From Gambelia wislizenii (taxonomy: Eukaryota > Chordata > Lepidosauria > Squamata > Crotaphytidae), in contig JAUMIR010000001.1 of assembly GCA_030847615.1 (NCBI GenBank), positions 365,730,687-365,794,686 of the forward strand: a DNA stretch of 64,000 nt. Reading direction: 5' to 3'. The notes below the pieces were generated by a model, which saw nothing but the letters and a program-made list of their open reading frames with translations, did no database searches and was not told the DNA's origin. The translations under genes and the position numbers were made by a program. This document shows, one piece after another, positions 63,226 to 64,000 of this stretch (position 1 is the first letter of the stretch; each line of letters opens with the position of its first letter).

Positions 63226-63229
63226 CTAG

Positions 63230-63470
63230 AAGGATGATAGATTCAGAATTACTCAAGGAGGTATATTTAATTTCTGTGTCATTTGTTTCTTATATTCTGC
63301 ATGTCTCTATGTGTAGTAGCCATTTGCACTCTAATGTCTATTTGCTGAATGCTTCACCTTACAATCACTATTTAGGATCAGACTAGATAGCCCATGAGAC
63401 TCTGGGACTCTGCAAAGTCTTTTTCCTTTAACTCTCAGGCCTAGTCAATGTTCCTTACTAATCAACTCTA
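63230..63470. other. Intronic interval without recognised element
   Basis: Upstream of the B-box 2 exon. Nothing recognised. Confidence 0.35.
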
Positions 63471-63776
63471 TGTTCCAGAAACATATGATATGCTGATGTA
63501 AACAAATTCTTTCTCTAATAACGGTCGAACTGTACCCAAATGTTCCTAAGCTATCTTGCCTTGAACTATCAACAATTGTCTCAAGGAAGGGAAATTGCTG
63601 ACACCAAAGAAAGGGAGGAGGGAATTGTTTTTTGCATACTGTCATTATTGTATAAAAGTATTCTGTAGCTATAGCTCTGGGCTCTGACTCTTTGGAAGGT
63701 ATTCCAGTCAGGCCCACCGGTGTAATAAAACTCACTTTCCAATCCGTGGGTCTGCTGTACCATGATTTCTGCAACA
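63471..63776 (+). repeat. LTR-like unit, retroviral type
   Basis: The start TGTTCCAGAAACATATGATA and the end CATGATTTCTGCAACA are imperfect inverted termini (TGTTSCAGAAA). Inside: TATA box TGTATAAAAGTATTC (63649-63663), then GGGCTCTGACTCTTTGG and the poly(A) signal AATAAA (63724-63729) before CTCACTTTCC, the order U3-R-U5. The target duplication is unclear. Treated as a possible solo LTR. Confidence 0.5.
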
Positions 63777-64000
63777 TATGTACCATACGATAAACCTGTT
63801 CAATTTCTTTGTTTTTAGCAACTCACACAGAAGATTATAGCTGGCGCAGATACATGAAAGTCTCAACTATTCATTATACTAAAAAATAAAAGTTCTATCA
63901 TTGTTAGTTATACTAAATAACTCTTCATAGGGTTGCAGTGCAATCCTATGCCCCATTGAGTTCAATGGGTGAATGAGTACAGGACTGGAGACTTGGTTTT

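Overview
The window is vertebrate genomic DNA, most likely from a squamate reptile. One long multi-exon gene lies on the minus strand inside introns full of CR1, L2, L1 and RTE/BovB-type LINEs, tRNA-derived and 5S rRNA-derived SINEs, Penelope-like and Ty1/copia elements and many short DNA transposons. That mixture, with moderate GC and isolated CpG-rich patches, fits a lizard or snake much better than a mammal or bird. The species is an inference. No bacterial-type gene, CRISPR array or operon is present.

The only host gene I can support is TRIM66 (TIF1-delta), a nuclear chromatin-reader and corepressor protein, on the minus strand. I traced 17 coding exons with matching splice phases from position 63225 (B-box 2) down to the stop codon at 581-583, about 1,124 codons. 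In order they encode B-box 2 (63.1 kb), the coiled coil (61.9, 56.3 and 54.3 kb), a Trp-rich TIF1-signature-like segment (52.6 kb), a Gln/Pro/His-rich linker (50.3-51.3 kb), short linker exons (48.2, 21.4, 20.1 and 15.1 kb), a PxVxL HP1-box exon (13.6 kb), the PHD finger (12.1 and 9.5 kb), the bromodomain (8.6, 4.8 and 3.8 kb) and a 19-residue terminal exon (0.6 kb). The 5' exons (start codon, first zinc-binding module) lie beyond the right edge. The 3' UTR starts at 580 and has a candidate poly(A) signal near 327-332.

Layout by region. 0-4.9 kb: 3' UTR, last exons, a 5S-SINE, an L2 tail and a tRNA-SINE. 5.8-7.5 kb: nested CR1 copies. 8.5-15.2 kb: bromodomain, PHD and HP1-box exons with a LINE tail and small MITEs. 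15.4-16.9 kb: RTE/BovB LINE fused to an L1 scrap. 18.8-19.8 kb: Harbinger-like DNA element with TAA duplications. 20.0-21.6 kb: two linker exons. 21.6-48.1 kb: one 26.5-kb intron with a complete Ty1/copia element (22395-27673), an L1 carrying three nested DNA elements, two head-to-head L2 copies, a solo LTR and an antisense L1. 48.1-56.4 kb: central exons, with a perfect 163-bp-arm palindrome at 48919-49251. 57.3-59.8 kb: inverted Penelope fragments. 59.98-61.65 kb: CpG-rich tandem 878-bp repeat. 61.8-64 kb: B-box and coiled-coil exons, a second decayed palindrome of the same family and a possible LTR.

The most unusual signals are the perfect palindrome and its older relative 13.7 kb away, the tandem CpG-rich promoter-like repeat close to the coiled-coil exon, and the tail sequence shared by two SINE families and an RTE-type LINE. 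I see no clear new gene system. The novelty here is in mobile-element structure within one conserved gene.
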